A stretch of DNA of 64,000 nt, from contig CALKZY010000006.1 in assembly GCA_938002965.1 (NCBI GenBank), positions 1 through 64,000 of the forward strand, written 5' to 3'. The notes under the pieces were generated by a model. It made no database searches and had not been told where the DNA came from. It saw only the letters and a list, made by a program, of their open reading frames with translations. The DNA is from an uncultured Acidimicrobiales bacterium. GTDB lineage: Bacteria > Actinomycetota > Acidimicrobiia > Acidimicrobiales > SZUA-35. Shown in pieces: positions 1 to 7,994 of the stretch. The position numbers and the translations under genes were made by a program. How positions within the stretch are numbered: the stretch's first letter is position 1; each line of letters starts with the position of its first letter.

Positions 1-139
1 AGCAGGTGGCTGTGACGCCGAGAAGCGCGACCATAACCCCGACTACGATAGCAAAGCCGCAACAGCAACATTTGAGCCACGAGCTTCGACGGCTACGCTG
101 GTAAAGCTTATTGAGATCATCCTTCTTTGGTTTGATCAC
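1..139 (-). CDS. Possible 5' end of a membrane-anchored protein leaving the window
   Basis: A minus-strand frame stays open from the left edge up to a possible GTG start at 137-139. It reads as a lysine-rich N terminus (MIKPKKDDLNKL...), then an Arg/Ser/Trp stretch with four consecutive cysteines, then about 20 hydrophobic residues (GFAIVVGVMVALLGVTAT), which looks like a signal anchor. No good ribosome binding site is visible, and the region overlaps the uncertain start of the plus-strand ORF at 111-500. Only about 46 codons are visible, so this is a weak call that the sequence to the left would settle. Confidence 0.25.
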   Translation of the reverse strand, partial: MIKPKKDDLNKLYQRSRRSSWLKCCCCGFAIVVGVMVALLGVTATC

Positions 140-500
140 GAACGTAAGCGACGTTGAGACGACGGTGACCACTCGGTATCTCAACCGGGTGGAACGGGTC
201 ACCTACCGAAACGGCGTGCCGGTCTCGACGAGCTGTTCCGCCTATGCGGGCTCTGGCAACGCCTGCAGCCCGGGCGCTGACCCAGTGGAAACACCAACCC
301 AGCCGCCCATCACATTTCCCGACCTGCTCACCCCGACGACCCAGCCGGACAACTACGTGACCACGGTGGCTGCAACCCCACCGACCACCCAGCCAACCAA
401 CTTTGTGACAACCCAGGGTGGTGGCGCCGACGATCCCCCAATCGCTCCGCCGACGCCCAGCCCATCAATCCAGCGCTGTCTCAACGGCGGCGGCTGCTAA
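111..500 (+). CDS. Hypothetical Thr/Pro-rich protein
   Basis: This 129-codon frame uses TTG at 111; in-frame TTG at 132 and GTG at 165 are alternatives, and none has a convincing ribosome binding site. Codon third positions are strongly G/C from about 150 onward, so at least that part looks coding. The product has a short ordered part (VTTRYLNRVERVTYRNGVP), a Cys pair, then a low-complexity tail in which TTQP-D/T-N-Y/F-VTT occurs twice, ending CLNGGGC. It resembles the extracellular tail of a surface protein, but no family is recognised. Its stop codon lies at the left boundary of the IS110 element, so the original 3' context may have been altered. Confidence 0.45.
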   Translation: MRSSFFGLITNVSDVETTVTTRYLNRVERVTYRNGVPVSTSCSAYAGSGNACSPGADPVETPTQPPITFPDLLTPTTQPDNYVTTVAATPPTTQPTNFVTTQGGGADDPPIAPPTPSPSIQRCLNGGGC

Positions 501-540
501 CACCTTACCTTCTTTGTAGGCCTTGATTAGTATTCAGGGC

Positions 541-675
541 TGATCGTTCGGCATGGCGGGCAGGGCTTTGTGCCCCTGTCACGTTTGATGGCCTGGGGGG
601 TGTTGCCACCCGCCGTGTTCGAGCGTGGCTGACCTCTGACAGGAACATGCGCTTCGGGGCTGATTCGTAAGGTGG
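541..675 (+). ncRNA. Candidate bridge RNA of the IS110 element
   Basis: The 5' leader of IS110-group transposases is known to encode a bridge RNA whose loops base-pair with donor and target DNA. Here CTGGGGGGTGTT (593-604) is the exact reverse complement of 1951-1962 at the right end, and GACAGGAACA (638-647) is identical to 1945-1954. Between the two guide-like segments lies a stem, GCCAC (605-609) with GTGGC (625-629). A further hairpin, CAGGGC...GCCCCTG, lies at 561-577. One sense and one antisense guide flanking a stem is the layout of a bridge-RNA loop. RNA ends are not defined, and assignment as donor or target loop is not possible from this copy alone. Confidence 0.4.
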
Positions 676-726
676 TTGACGGCGGCTTCGTTCCTGGACG
701 ATCAACGACGACAACAGGAGAGATGG

Positions 727-1938
727 ATGGACGTCACCAGTATTGGCGTGTTCGTTGGTGTTGATATGGCCAAGACTGAGCACTATGCCCAAGCGGTCTC
801 TGCCGGCGGCGCCGAGTTGTTCGACCGACCGATCAGCAATGACCAGACCGCTATCGAGGCATTGATCGACGACGCGTCGACTACTGGCCCGGTCGCGCTT
901 GTGATTGATATGACGGCGTCTGGCGCGCAGTTGCTGTTGGCGGTCGCGTCGGAACGGGGTGTGCCGGTGGCGTATGTGACCGGTCTGCAGATGCGTCGGG
1001 CTGCTGAGTTGTATGCGGGGTCGGCCAAGACTGATCCCAGGGATGCGTGGGTGCTGGCCGATTTCGCCCGCCGCAACGCGGATCGACTCACCTGGCTTGA
1101 GGTGTCGGATGAGTTGTTGGTTCGGCTTCGGGTGTTGAACGGCCGAGACACCGACTTGGCCACAGACGCTAACCGAGTGATCAACCGTTGCCGGGACGCT
1201 CTGGTCGCTGTTTCCCCAGCTCTGGAGCGGGCCATCGGGCACCGGCTGACACAAGCCGGTGTCCGAGACGTGATCGGCCGGTGGTCGACACCCTCGGCTA
1301 TGCGCCCAGCTGGCAAGACCAAGATCCGCAACGCGATCAAGAAACGATCGCCACGACTCGCTTCGAAAGTCACCGATGAGATCTGGGCAGCGCTCGACGC
1401 CCAGACCGTGATGCTTCCAGCGGAGGCGACGTGGGGTGAAGTGATCGGGGATCTCATCGCGGATCTGGAACGGATCCAGACTCGTCGCGATCAACTGGCT
1501 TCCACGATTGAGGAGGTGTTCTTGTCGCACCCTCTCGGACAAGTCCTGGCGACCCTGTGCGGGTTCGGGCCCAGGACAGGAGCCAGAACCCTCGCAGAGA
1601 TCGGTGACCCCTCCCGGTTCGAGACCGGATCCAGGCTGGCGTCCTACGCCGGGCTCTCGCCAACCGACTGGCGGTCCGGTCGGTCGATCAACGGAGCGTT
1701 CCAACACCGAGGCGGCAACCACCGCCTCAAGAACGCCATGTTCCTCGCAGCCTTCGTCGCGACACAACACGATCCTGACGCCCGGGCCTACTACCAACGC
1801 AAACGAACCGAGGGAAAGAAACACAACGCCGCAGTGATCTGCGTCGCCAGACGCCGATGCGAAATCGTCCTTGCCATGCTCAAAACCTCCACGGCCTACG
1901 ACCCAGCCCGCCACCAAGAACTCCCAATTGCCGCTTGA
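727..1938 (+). CDS. IS110-family transposase (DEDD recombinase)
   Basis: Serine/DEDD recombinase of the IS110 family, about 403 aa. The N-terminal RuvC-like domain shows GVDMAK, a second acidic residue in VIDMTASG, and the K-T-D-P-R-D-A motif near residue 100. The C-terminal Transposase_20 domain has LCGFGPRTGARTLAEIGD, then YAGLSP, the serine-bearing WRSGRS and GNHRLKNAMFLAA. The ATG at 727 is preferred over an upstream in-frame codon at 676 because AGGAG lies at 716-720 with 7-nt spacing and conserved sequence starts just after. The frame is intact to TGA at 1936-1938, so the element may still be mobile. Confidence 0.95.
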   Translation: MDVTSIGVFVGVDMAKTEHYAQAVSAGGAELFDRPISNDQTAIEALIDDASTTGPVALVIDMTASGAQLLLAVASERGVPVAYVTGLQMRRAAELYAGSAKTDPRDAWVLADFARRNADRLTWLEVSDELLVRLRVLNGRDTDLATDANRVINRCRDALVAVSPALERAIGHRLTQAGVRDVIGRWSTPSAMRPAGKTKIRNAIKKRSPRLASKVTDEIWAALDAQTVMLPAEATWGEVIGDLIADLERIQTRRDQLASTIEEVFLSHPLGQVLATLCGFGPRTGARTLAEIGDPSRFETGSRLASYAGLSPTDWRSGRSINGAFQHRGGNHRLKNAMFLAAFVATQHDPDARAYYQRKRTEGKKHNAAVICVARRRCEIVLAMLKTSTAYDPARHQELPIAA

Positions 1939-1971
1939 CAACAAGACAGGAACACCCCCCAGACTCCTCAA

Positions 1972-3984
1972 CTAGCTGCAGCCTTCGGCCCGCGATCCCT
2001 CGATGGAACCACAAAGATCGATGATCAGATGGCGTCGATCGTATGTGGGCCGAAGCTGAAGGACGAGTTCGCCGCAACCGGTTCCACCGTCGCTCAAGCC
2101 AAGCATGCACGTCGACAGCTCCACCTCGATCGGCTCAGCGACTCGCCTGGCACCGACCACGTTGTGAAGTGGAGGGGCAAGAACGGCACGAACGGTCGAC
2201 ACCTGGCGGAGAGCATCAACGGTTGCGACATGTGATCCCCCGCCCTCAACGACAACCAACTGAACCGATCGAATTCGGGCTGCGATGACGGCATCGACCA
2301 GTCCTGGGCCACACGGCTGGTAGACAATCAGTGTCTCAATGTCGGCAAGCCAAAGGCAGCCCGGTTCAAGCTCCGCAGCCGAATCGGGAGAAGTCGGTGT
2401 CGTCAGAACAGCCAAAGCCAAGACCGCGGCCAACGTGATGGACTCGAGGCTCTTTACTATCCGGCCGGATCTAGGCCGGACCATCCAAGCGACAGCCAAC
2501 AACGTGATGACCAGGGCCGGCACCCGCCCGACGATCGGCAGCGGGAGTAACACAGCTTGTCTCGCCGCCCAATCAATCCAGCGCAGCAGGATTTCTGTTG
2601 GCAGCTGAAGCCAGTCGGCCAACAGGGTGCTGATACGGCCAACGACGACGGAAGCGCTGTCGATCTGAGGCAGGCCAGCCGCCGGGGCCGTGCCGACAAT
2701 GAGATCGTCAGCCAGCCTTGTTAGCACCGCGGAGATGATCCCGGCGCTCAAGCCCAACATCATGACCAGTCCGGCAGCCCACCCAACCAAAAGGTTGGCC
2801 GGTAGGGCAACTAGAGGAATGGCATCAAAGTACATGACCAGCAGGGGTGACACGGCCAGCTGTGCACCCAACGTCACCGACAATGGCTGGACGACAAGGC
2901 TCGGACCCGGAATACGTTCGACCAGCACCGGAGTGATCGCCAAAATGCCGAGCGATGCCACGACCGATAGTTGAAAGCCGACCACCACGGCAAGAAATGG
3001 ATCGAGGACCAGCAAACCGGCACAGGCCGCGGCCAGCACCGAGACCCCTGACCGTTCTCGACCACTCAGAGCGGCCCAGGTTGAGATGGCAGCACACGAA
3101 ACTGCTCGCAACACCGACGGTTCCATCCGAGTGATTACGAGAAATACGACTAAGACGGTGAGCACAAAGGCAAGGCGAAGCCGACGCGGTAACGATCTCG
3201 TGGCCGGCCCGGCAACTGCCAGCACAAAAGCCACATTCTGACCGGACACAGCAACGAGGTGGCCCAGGCCGGCTGCCCGGAACACAGCTCGCCGACCAAC
3301 GCCCTGAGCCCGGTCGTCGCCGGTGACAAGACCGCTGTACAACGGGCGGAGGCCCTCCGGGAGATGTTCAGCACCTTCGGCGATCAGGCTCCGGACTTCC
3401 GAGGCTGGCGCCATATACCACGGCGGCCCCGAGATTCGATCGAAGCTCTCAACTGTCAGTGTTCCTTCGATGTGGCGGGACTTGAGCCAAGCCCGTTCGC
3501 CGATCGGACGAACGTTGCCGACAACCTTCACCGTGTCGCCGAACGAGATCCGACTTAGACGGTGTCCGACAGGGCCGAAGGCCCCGGCCTCGACGCGGGT
3601 ACCGCCGTCTAGCCGAAGAACAAGCCAGGTCCCGCCACCACGGCGAACCGGGTCGGCGACGACGTCAGCCCGAGAGTCAACTGCGCCTGGGGCTACTTCC
3701 TCGTAGACCTGATCGGCTCGTATGCCCAGACCAAACCCAACGACGACAGACACTGCTGAGATCAGAAGGATCCGGCGCAAACCGGCGTCGAGGACACTCG
3801 CTCCCGCTGCCACCGCCAGAGCAACCAGGACACCAATCTGGTAACCAACTGGCAGGGCCAAAAACGTCAGCCGACCACTGTGGTGCCCTGCGACACTACC
3901 CAGCCATAGTGCGCCTGCCATCACTGCCAAGCCAAAATCGGCGCCGCCTCCATCTCTGGGCGCCGACACAACGGTCGCATTCAT
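1972..3984 (-). CDS. comEC: ComEC/Rec2-type DNA uptake channel, C-terminal domain degenerate
   Basis: Inner-membrane channel that in transformable bacteria passes single-stranded DNA into the cytoplasm. The 670-aa product has N-terminal hydrophobic helices, an OB-like DUF4131 segment (about 75-180), and the Competence domain with GLGHLVAVSGQN and multiple helices (about 200-520). The final roughly 140 aa occupy the place of the usual metallo-beta-lactamase domain, but I see no HxHxDH metal motif, only a short Val/Ala-rich remnant. Its ATG overlaps the comEA stop by 4 nt (ATGA), so the two genes are one operon on the minus strand. The stop lies about 10 bp from the IS110 end. Confidence 0.9.
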   Translation of the reverse strand: MNATVVSAPRDGGGADFGLAVMAGALWLGSVAGHHSGRLTFLALPVGYQIGVLVALAVAAGASVLDAGLRRILLISAVSVVVGFGLGIRADQVYEEVAPGAVDSRADVVADPVRRGGGTWLVLRLDGGTRVEAGAFGPVGHRLSRISFGDTVKVVGNVRPIGERAWLKSRHIEGTLTVESFDRISGPPWYMAPASEVRSLIAEGAEHLPEGLRPLYSGLVTGDDRAQGVGRRAVFRAAGLGHLVAVSGQNVAFVLAVAGPATRSLPRRLRLAFVLTVLVVFLVITRMEPSVLRAVSCAAISTWAALSGRERSGVSVLAAACAGLLVLDPFLAVVVGFQLSVVASLGILAITPVLVERIPGPSLVVQPLSVTLGAQLAVSPLLVMYFDAIPLVALPANLLVGWAAGLVMMLGLSAGIISAVLTRLADDLIVGTAPAAGLPQIDSASVVVGRISTLLADWLQLPTEILLRWIDWAARQAVLLPLPIVGRVPALVITLLAVAWMVRPRSGRIVKSLESITLAAVLALAVLTTPTSPDSAAELEPGCLWLADIETLIVYQPCGPGLVDAVIAARIRSVQLVVVEGGGSHVATVDALRQVSTVRAVLAPPLHNVVGARRVAEPIEVELSTCMLGLSDGGTGCGELVLQLRPTYDRRHLIIDLCGSIEGSRAEGCS

Positions 3985-4769
3985 GTGACAACCAGGTCGC
4001 GGACGGAATCTAATTTGGCCGGGCCGATTCCCGAGACCAATAACAGGTCATCGACAGTTTCGAATCGTCCGTTCTCGTTTCGCCACTGGACGATCGCCGT
4101 GGCGGTCGCCGGACCGACACCCGGCAGCGTCTCCAACAATGTTTTGTCAGCCGAATTAATATTGACCTGGGGTCTTGTCGGCGCCGTTCCTACAACGGCC
4201 GCTTCTGAGTGGTCGCCACCCTCCACCAGTGGCCCGATCGGCTCCTCACCAACCGCAGGAACGCGAATGTGTTGGCCATCAACAATCCGTGCCGCCAGGT
4301 TAAGCCGATGAGGATCGGCGTCGTCGGCCGGACCGCCCGCAGCGGCGACCGCATCAGCAATTCTCGCTGAGGCCGGCAAGGTCACCAGACCCTGACGGCG
4401 AACAGCTCCCGAGACATGCACAACAGCCACATTGGTTTGGTCTTGCGGTTTGACGTCTCTAGGTTGTGGCGACTCAGTCGTCGGCGGCTCGTTTAGCTCT
4501 ACATCGCCATTGGCACCGTCGGCTACCGAGGTCTCATGAGCACCTTCAGCGGCCATGGGAATCTCCAACTCAACAGGAGTCGGCTCGGTTGGCCGCCCGA
4601 TCCACCAGAGGGCACCGGCGGCGACTAGGCAGACCACGGCCACCGCAGACCCGACCCGCGGACGATCCCGAAGACCATCTGCCTGATGCAGGAGTAGCGC
4701 CACCTTTGATCCAAGATCTGGCGGCCCAACAGAAACAGGGCCCTGAGGCGAATGGTTATCGACGGGCAT
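3981..4769 (-). CDS. comEA: ComEA-like DNA-binding competence protein
   Basis: DNA receptor of the competence system, anchored outside the membrane. The 262-aa product has a cytoplasmic tail, one membrane helix (about residues 42-58, AVAVVCLVAAGALWWIG), an acidic linker, an SLBB domain (about 110-165, VVHVSGAVRRQGLVTLPA, ending in DGQHIRVP) and a C-terminal helix-hairpin-helix pair (VNINSADKTLLETLPGVGPATA... and LLLVSGIGPAKL). These are the standard ComEA domains in the usual order. It is cotranscribed with comEC. No pilus genes are in the window, so whether the cell is transformable is unknown. Confidence 0.92.
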   Translation of the reverse strand: MPVDNHSPQGPVSVGPPDLGSKVALLLHQADGLRDRPRVGSAVAVVCLVAAGALWWIGRPTEPTPVELEIPMAAEGAHETSVADGANGDVELNEPPTTESPQPRDVKPQDQTNVAVVHVSGAVRRQGLVTLPASARIADAVAAAGGPADDADPHRLNLAARIVDGQHIRVPAVGEEPIGPLVEGGDHSEAAVVGTAPTRPQVNINSADKTLLETLPGVGPATATAIVQWRNENGRFETVDDLLLVSGIGPAKLDSVRDLVVT

Positions 4770-4900
4770 ACTGCCCCCTTTGAATCAACGCAGTTGACTT
4801 TTGAGGGGGAAGATTAGGACCGACAGTGCGCTAGCCGGAACCGATCGGCCGACACCCACTTCGGTAGTCGACATGAGGCGGGGTCGATGCCCCGAGGTGT

Positions 4901-5635
4901 TTAGAACAGCTGGCTGGCTAACTTACGACGCCAAGTGGCAGCTGACTCAGGGTTACCGACGGCAAGCTCATCAAGCACTTCAAGGTAGCTGGCTTTGGCC
5001 TCCTCGTCGTCTTTGACTTTGCTCAACAACTCGGTCAGCTGTTGCTCCATCTGACTTTGCGCATCGATGGGAAACGCGACCTCGCGGGCAGCTTCCAACA
5101 ACGGTAGCAACTGCTCGTCTTCGGGTCCGGCGGACAGAACCTCTACGGCTTCTCGTGCCCGATCCTGACTGAGCAACAAGGCCGCCAATGAGCCAACAGC
5201 GATGACGCTCTCGCCGTCCAATTCGACGGCTTGTCGAAGCGATTCCTCATCGCCTTGGGCCACAAGTGCTTGAACCTCAGCTGAGGGCCCAGAGTCATCG
5301 TCGTCGACGAGCTTTGCCACAAACTCACGAATAGTGGCTTCGGGCTGAGCGCCCATGAAGCCGTCAACGATTTGTCCGTCTTTCATGGCGTAGACCGCTG
5401 GGATCGACTGGACTCTGAACGCCGCCGAGGCCTGAGGGTTTTCGTCAACGTTGATCTTGGCCAGAACAACCTTGCCGTTGGTCTCGTTCACCACTTTCTC
5501 GATCATGGGCCCAAGTGTCTTGCACGGGCCACACCATGGCGCCCACAGGTCGATTACCACAGGGATGGTCATTGACCGTTGGAGTACTTCGGCCTCGAAC
5601 GTGGCGTCCTGGACATCGATCATCATTGCCTTCAC
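4901..5635 (-). CDS. Thioredoxin domain-TPR protein (YbbN/CnoX-like)
   Basis: Cytoplasmic thioredoxin-fold protein with a helical repeat tail, 244 aa. Residues 1-110 form a thioredoxin domain with a complete WCGPC active site and the cis-proline segment SIPAVYAMKDG. The remainder is alpha-helical and Ala/Glu/Leu-rich, matching the TPR-like tail of YbbN/CnoX, a chaperone-linked redox protein. The annotated start is GTG at 5635, but GAAGG at 5628-5632 is better spaced for the second of two adjacent ATG codons (5623), so translation may begin four codons later. Unlike two other thiol oxidoreductases in this window, its active site uses two ordinary cysteine codons. Confidence 0.88.
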   Translation of the reverse strand: MKAMMIDVQDATFEAEVLQRSMTIPVVIDLWAPWCGPCKTLGPMIEKVVNETNGKVVLAKINVDENPQASAAFRVQSIPAVYAMKDGQIVDGFMGAQPEATIREFVAKLVDDDDSGPSAEVQALVAQGDEESLRQAVELDGESVIAVGSLAALLLSQDRAREAVEVLSAGPEDEQLLPLLEAAREVAFPIDAQSQMEQQLTELLSKVKDDEEAKASYLEVLDELAVGNPESAATWRRKLASQLF

Positions 5636-5766
5636 GCTATCGGTTTCAAGCTACTAAGGTTGCGGGCACCCGGTAGGCGCCGACAGGATCAGGTGGAAAC
5701 ATGTTCGAGCAGCGAAGGCGCTGGTCGAGTCGGGCTAATGAGTGACTGGGAACGAGAGGTACGGGC

Positions 5767-6780
5767 ATGAAAGTTGATGGTGGAGTAGGTCTGGGTGGCG
5801 ATCTCACAGCCATCCCTGGGTTGGCTAAAGAGCAGGAGGATGCCGGCTACAACGGGTTTTGGGCCGCTGAAACAAGTCATGACCCGTTCCTGCCGCTCTT
5901 GCTGGCAGCCGAACACACCGAGTCGATCGAGATTGGCACGTCGATCGCAGTGGCGTTCGCCCGCAATCCGATGACGCTGGCCAACACTGCGTACGACCTT
6001 CACGCCTACTCCGGCCGTTTCATTCTCGGTCTGGGGTCGCAAATCAAACCCCACATCAACAAGCGATTTTCGATGGAGTGGTCTAAACCGGCGGCCCGCA
6101 TGAGAGAGATGATCCAAGCCATTCGGGCAATTTGGGACTGCTGGCATACAGGCGCCAAGTTGGACTTCAGAGGCGACTTCTACTCACACACTCTGATGAC
6201 TCCGTTCTTCAACCCCGGCCCGAACCCCCACGGGCTGCCGAAGATCTACCTTGCCGGGGTTGGTCCGCTTATGACCAAGGCCGCTGGCGAAGTCTGCGAT
6301 GGATTCATCTGCCATGGTTTCACCACTGAGCGATTTCTGCGTGAAGTCACACTCCCGGCGTTGGCTGCCGGACGGGAGCTGGCGGGCAAGACCATGGATG
6401 GGTTCGAGATATCCGGCCCTTCGTTTGTTGTCACCGGCAACACCGAGGAAGAAATGGACGCGGCAGCGACCGCTACCCGTCAGCAGATCGCCTTCTACGG
6501 TTCAACCCCCGCTTATCGGCCTGTGCTGGAGATTCACGGCTGGGGTGAGTTGCAAGACGAGCTCAATGTCCTCTCTAAGCAGGGCCAGTGGTCCGAGATG
6601 GGCGCTCTCATCGACGATGAAATCTTGACTACATTCGCCGTTGTCGGTGAACCGGAGCAAATCGCCCCTGAGCTGCTCCGACGGTACGGCGACTGTATCG
6701 ATCGCATCTCGTTCTATGCCCCATACCAAAGCGACCAGGACCGTTGGCGCGGCGTGTTCAGCGCCCTGCAAGCGGGCTAA
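5767..6780 (+). CDS. LLM-class F420-dependent oxidoreductase (MSMEG_2256-like)
   Basis: TIM-barrel oxidoreductase of the luciferase-like monooxygenase superfamily, 337 aa, predicted to use coenzyme F420. The N terminus (MKVDGGVGLGGDLTAIPGLAKEQEDAGYNGFWAAE), the IGTSIAVAFARNPMTLA strand, GRFILGLGSQ and the segment GLPKIYLAGVGPLMTKAAGEVCDGFICHGF fit the subfamily around MSMEG_2256. The ATG at 5767 is preceded by GAGAGG. The AI-2E transporter follows after 17 bp, suggesting co-transcription. The substrate cannot be read from sequence. Confidence 0.87.
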   Translation: MKVDGGVGLGGDLTAIPGLAKEQEDAGYNGFWAAETSHDPFLPLLLAAEHTESIEIGTSIAVAFARNPMTLANTAYDLHAYSGRFILGLGSQIKPHINKRFSMEWSKPAARMREMIQAIRAIWDCWHTGAKLDFRGDFYSHTLMTPFFNPGPNPHGLPKIYLAGVGPLMTKAAGEVCDGFICHGFTTERFLREVTLPALAAGRELAGKTMDGFEISGPSFVVTGNTEEEMDAAATATRQQIAFYGSTPAYRPVLEIHGWGELQDELNVLSKQGQWSEMGALIDDEILTTFAVVGEPEQIAPELLRRYGDCIDRISFYAPYQSDQDRWRGVFSALQAG

Positions 6781-6797
6781 AGACAGGAGGCGTCTCG

Positions 6798-7994
6798 GTG
6801 GAACCCACGCCCGCTGCTCGACCAATGGACATTGTGCTTCCGCGCGGATTGGCAATCTTGTTGACGGTCGCGGCCGGCTTCATCGGCATTGCCGGTATAC
6901 GTGCCTTCGCTTCATCGATCGGGCCGATCTTTCTGGCCTTGGTGGTTGTCGTGGTGGTCAGCCCGATTTACACCTCGATGTGCCGTCGGGGTTCACCGTC
7001 GTGGCTGGCGGCGGTAGCTCTGCTCCTGGCATCGTTCGGCGTGTTGAGCATCATGTTCATGGCTCTCGTGTGGACCGGAACGGAGTTGGCGCTGCTGCTA
7101 CGAAGCGACGAGTACACATCCCGCTTCGGTGAGCTGCAAACCGAGGTCGAGTCGTTGATGTCCCGCTTCGGGTTCACCAACGAGGACATCGGCGAGGTCG
7201 TCGACGGCATAGACGTGGCCTCGGTGGTCGGCCAGGTGACCAACGCTCTATCCAGCTTGCTCAGCGTCAGCAGCGCCATCATCCTCGTGCTCATCACCAT
7301 GTTGTTCATGGTCATGGACACCGGCAAGTGGATCGAGACTCTTGACCGGGTTGCGATGGCGAGACCAGCCATTGCCGATGCACTCCGAACCTTTGCCCGA
7401 CAGACGAGGGCGTACTTCGTTGTCTCAACCATCTTTGGCCTCATCGTGTCGGCTCTTGACGTCACCGCCCTCCTCATACTCGGAGTCCCACTTCCTTTCG
7501 TCTGGGGTGTACTGGCGCTTATCACCAACTACATCCCGAACATCGGATTCGTGCTCGGGTTGGGACCTCCAGCCTTCCTGGCATTCTTCGAAGGCGGCTG
7601 GCAGCTTTCTGTTTGGGTGATCGTCGTGTACTTCGCCATCAACACTATCGTCCAGTCGGTTATCCAGCCGAAGATCGTCGGAGACGCCGTTGGTCTCTCA
7701 GCCACCTTGACGTTCGTATCGCTGATCTTCTGGGGATGGGTGATGGGTGCTCTCGGGGCATTGTTGGCTGTGCCAATGACGCTGTTGACCAAGGCTCTAC
7801 TTATCGACGCCGACCCCGGGGCCAGATGGGTGGCGCCACTGATTTCCCTGTCAGACGACAGCGAAGTCCAGAAGCTTCCCAACCAAGTGTCCACGCCAGC
7901 GGCCGAGATGACGGCGGAGACAACTTTGACGCCTGGTGAATCTGCGACAGACGACGGACCGGAATCTGAAGACCGAGACGTCGACGCTGACTAG
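6798..7994 (+). CDS. AI-2E family transporter (permease)
   Basis: Multi-pass membrane permease of the AI-2E exporter family, a group that includes putative autoinducer, ion and small-solute exporters. The 398-aa product has two N-terminal helices, a pair of helices near 60-90, a soluble amphipathic segment (about 100-160), then the conserved helical core with FVWGVLALITNYIPNIGFVLG and the C-terminal block NTIVQSVIQPKIVGDAVGLSATLTF...WVMGALGALLAVPM. The tail after about 355 is acidic and likely disordered. GTG at 6798 is chosen because AGGAGG lies at 6785-6790 with 7-nt spacing; an upstream in-frame ATG at 6744 lies inside the preceding gene. The stop overlaps that of the opposing FAAL gene. 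Confidence 0.9.
   Translation: MEPTPAARPMDIVLPRGLAILLTVAAGFIGIAGIRAFASSIGPIFLALVVVVVVSPIYTSMCRRGSPSWLAAVALLLASFGVLSIMFMALVWTGTELALLLRSDEYTSRFGELQTEVESLMSRFGFTNEDIGEVVDGIDVASVVGQVTNALSSLLSVSSAIILVLITMLFMVMDTGKWIETLDRVAMARPAIADALRTFARQTRAYFVVSTIFGLIVSALDVTALLILGVPLPFVWGVLALITNYIPNIGFVLGLGPPAFLAFFEGGWQLSVWVIVVYFAINTIVQSVIQPKIVGDAVGLSATLTFVSLIFWGWVMGALGALLAVPMTLLTKALLIDADPGARWVAPLISLSDDSEVQKLPNQVSTPAAEMTAETTLTPGESATDDGPESEDRDVDAD

Larger units (their letters stand above)
501..1962 (+). mobile_element. IS110-family insertion sequence (boundaries approximate)
   Basis: A single transposase gene of the IS110 type is preceded by about 220 bp of non-coding leader and followed by about 20-25 bp. IS110 elements lack terminal inverted repeats, so the ends are inferred from short matches. 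AACACC is present at both the putative left (502-507) and right (1951-1956) borders. The right border also carries an 18-bp segment, GACAGGAACACCCCCCAG (1945-1962), echoed in the leader. The element sits between the hypothetical gene ending at 500 and the comEC stop at 1972, two convergent genes, and disrupts neither visibly. Confidence 0.7.

Noticed and set aside
505-1971. 488-codon minus-strand open frame opposite the transposase
   Set aside because: It lies antisense to a clear IS110 transposase, its product is low-complexity Arg/His/Pro-rich and it shows no domain; it is a shadow of a high-GC gene.
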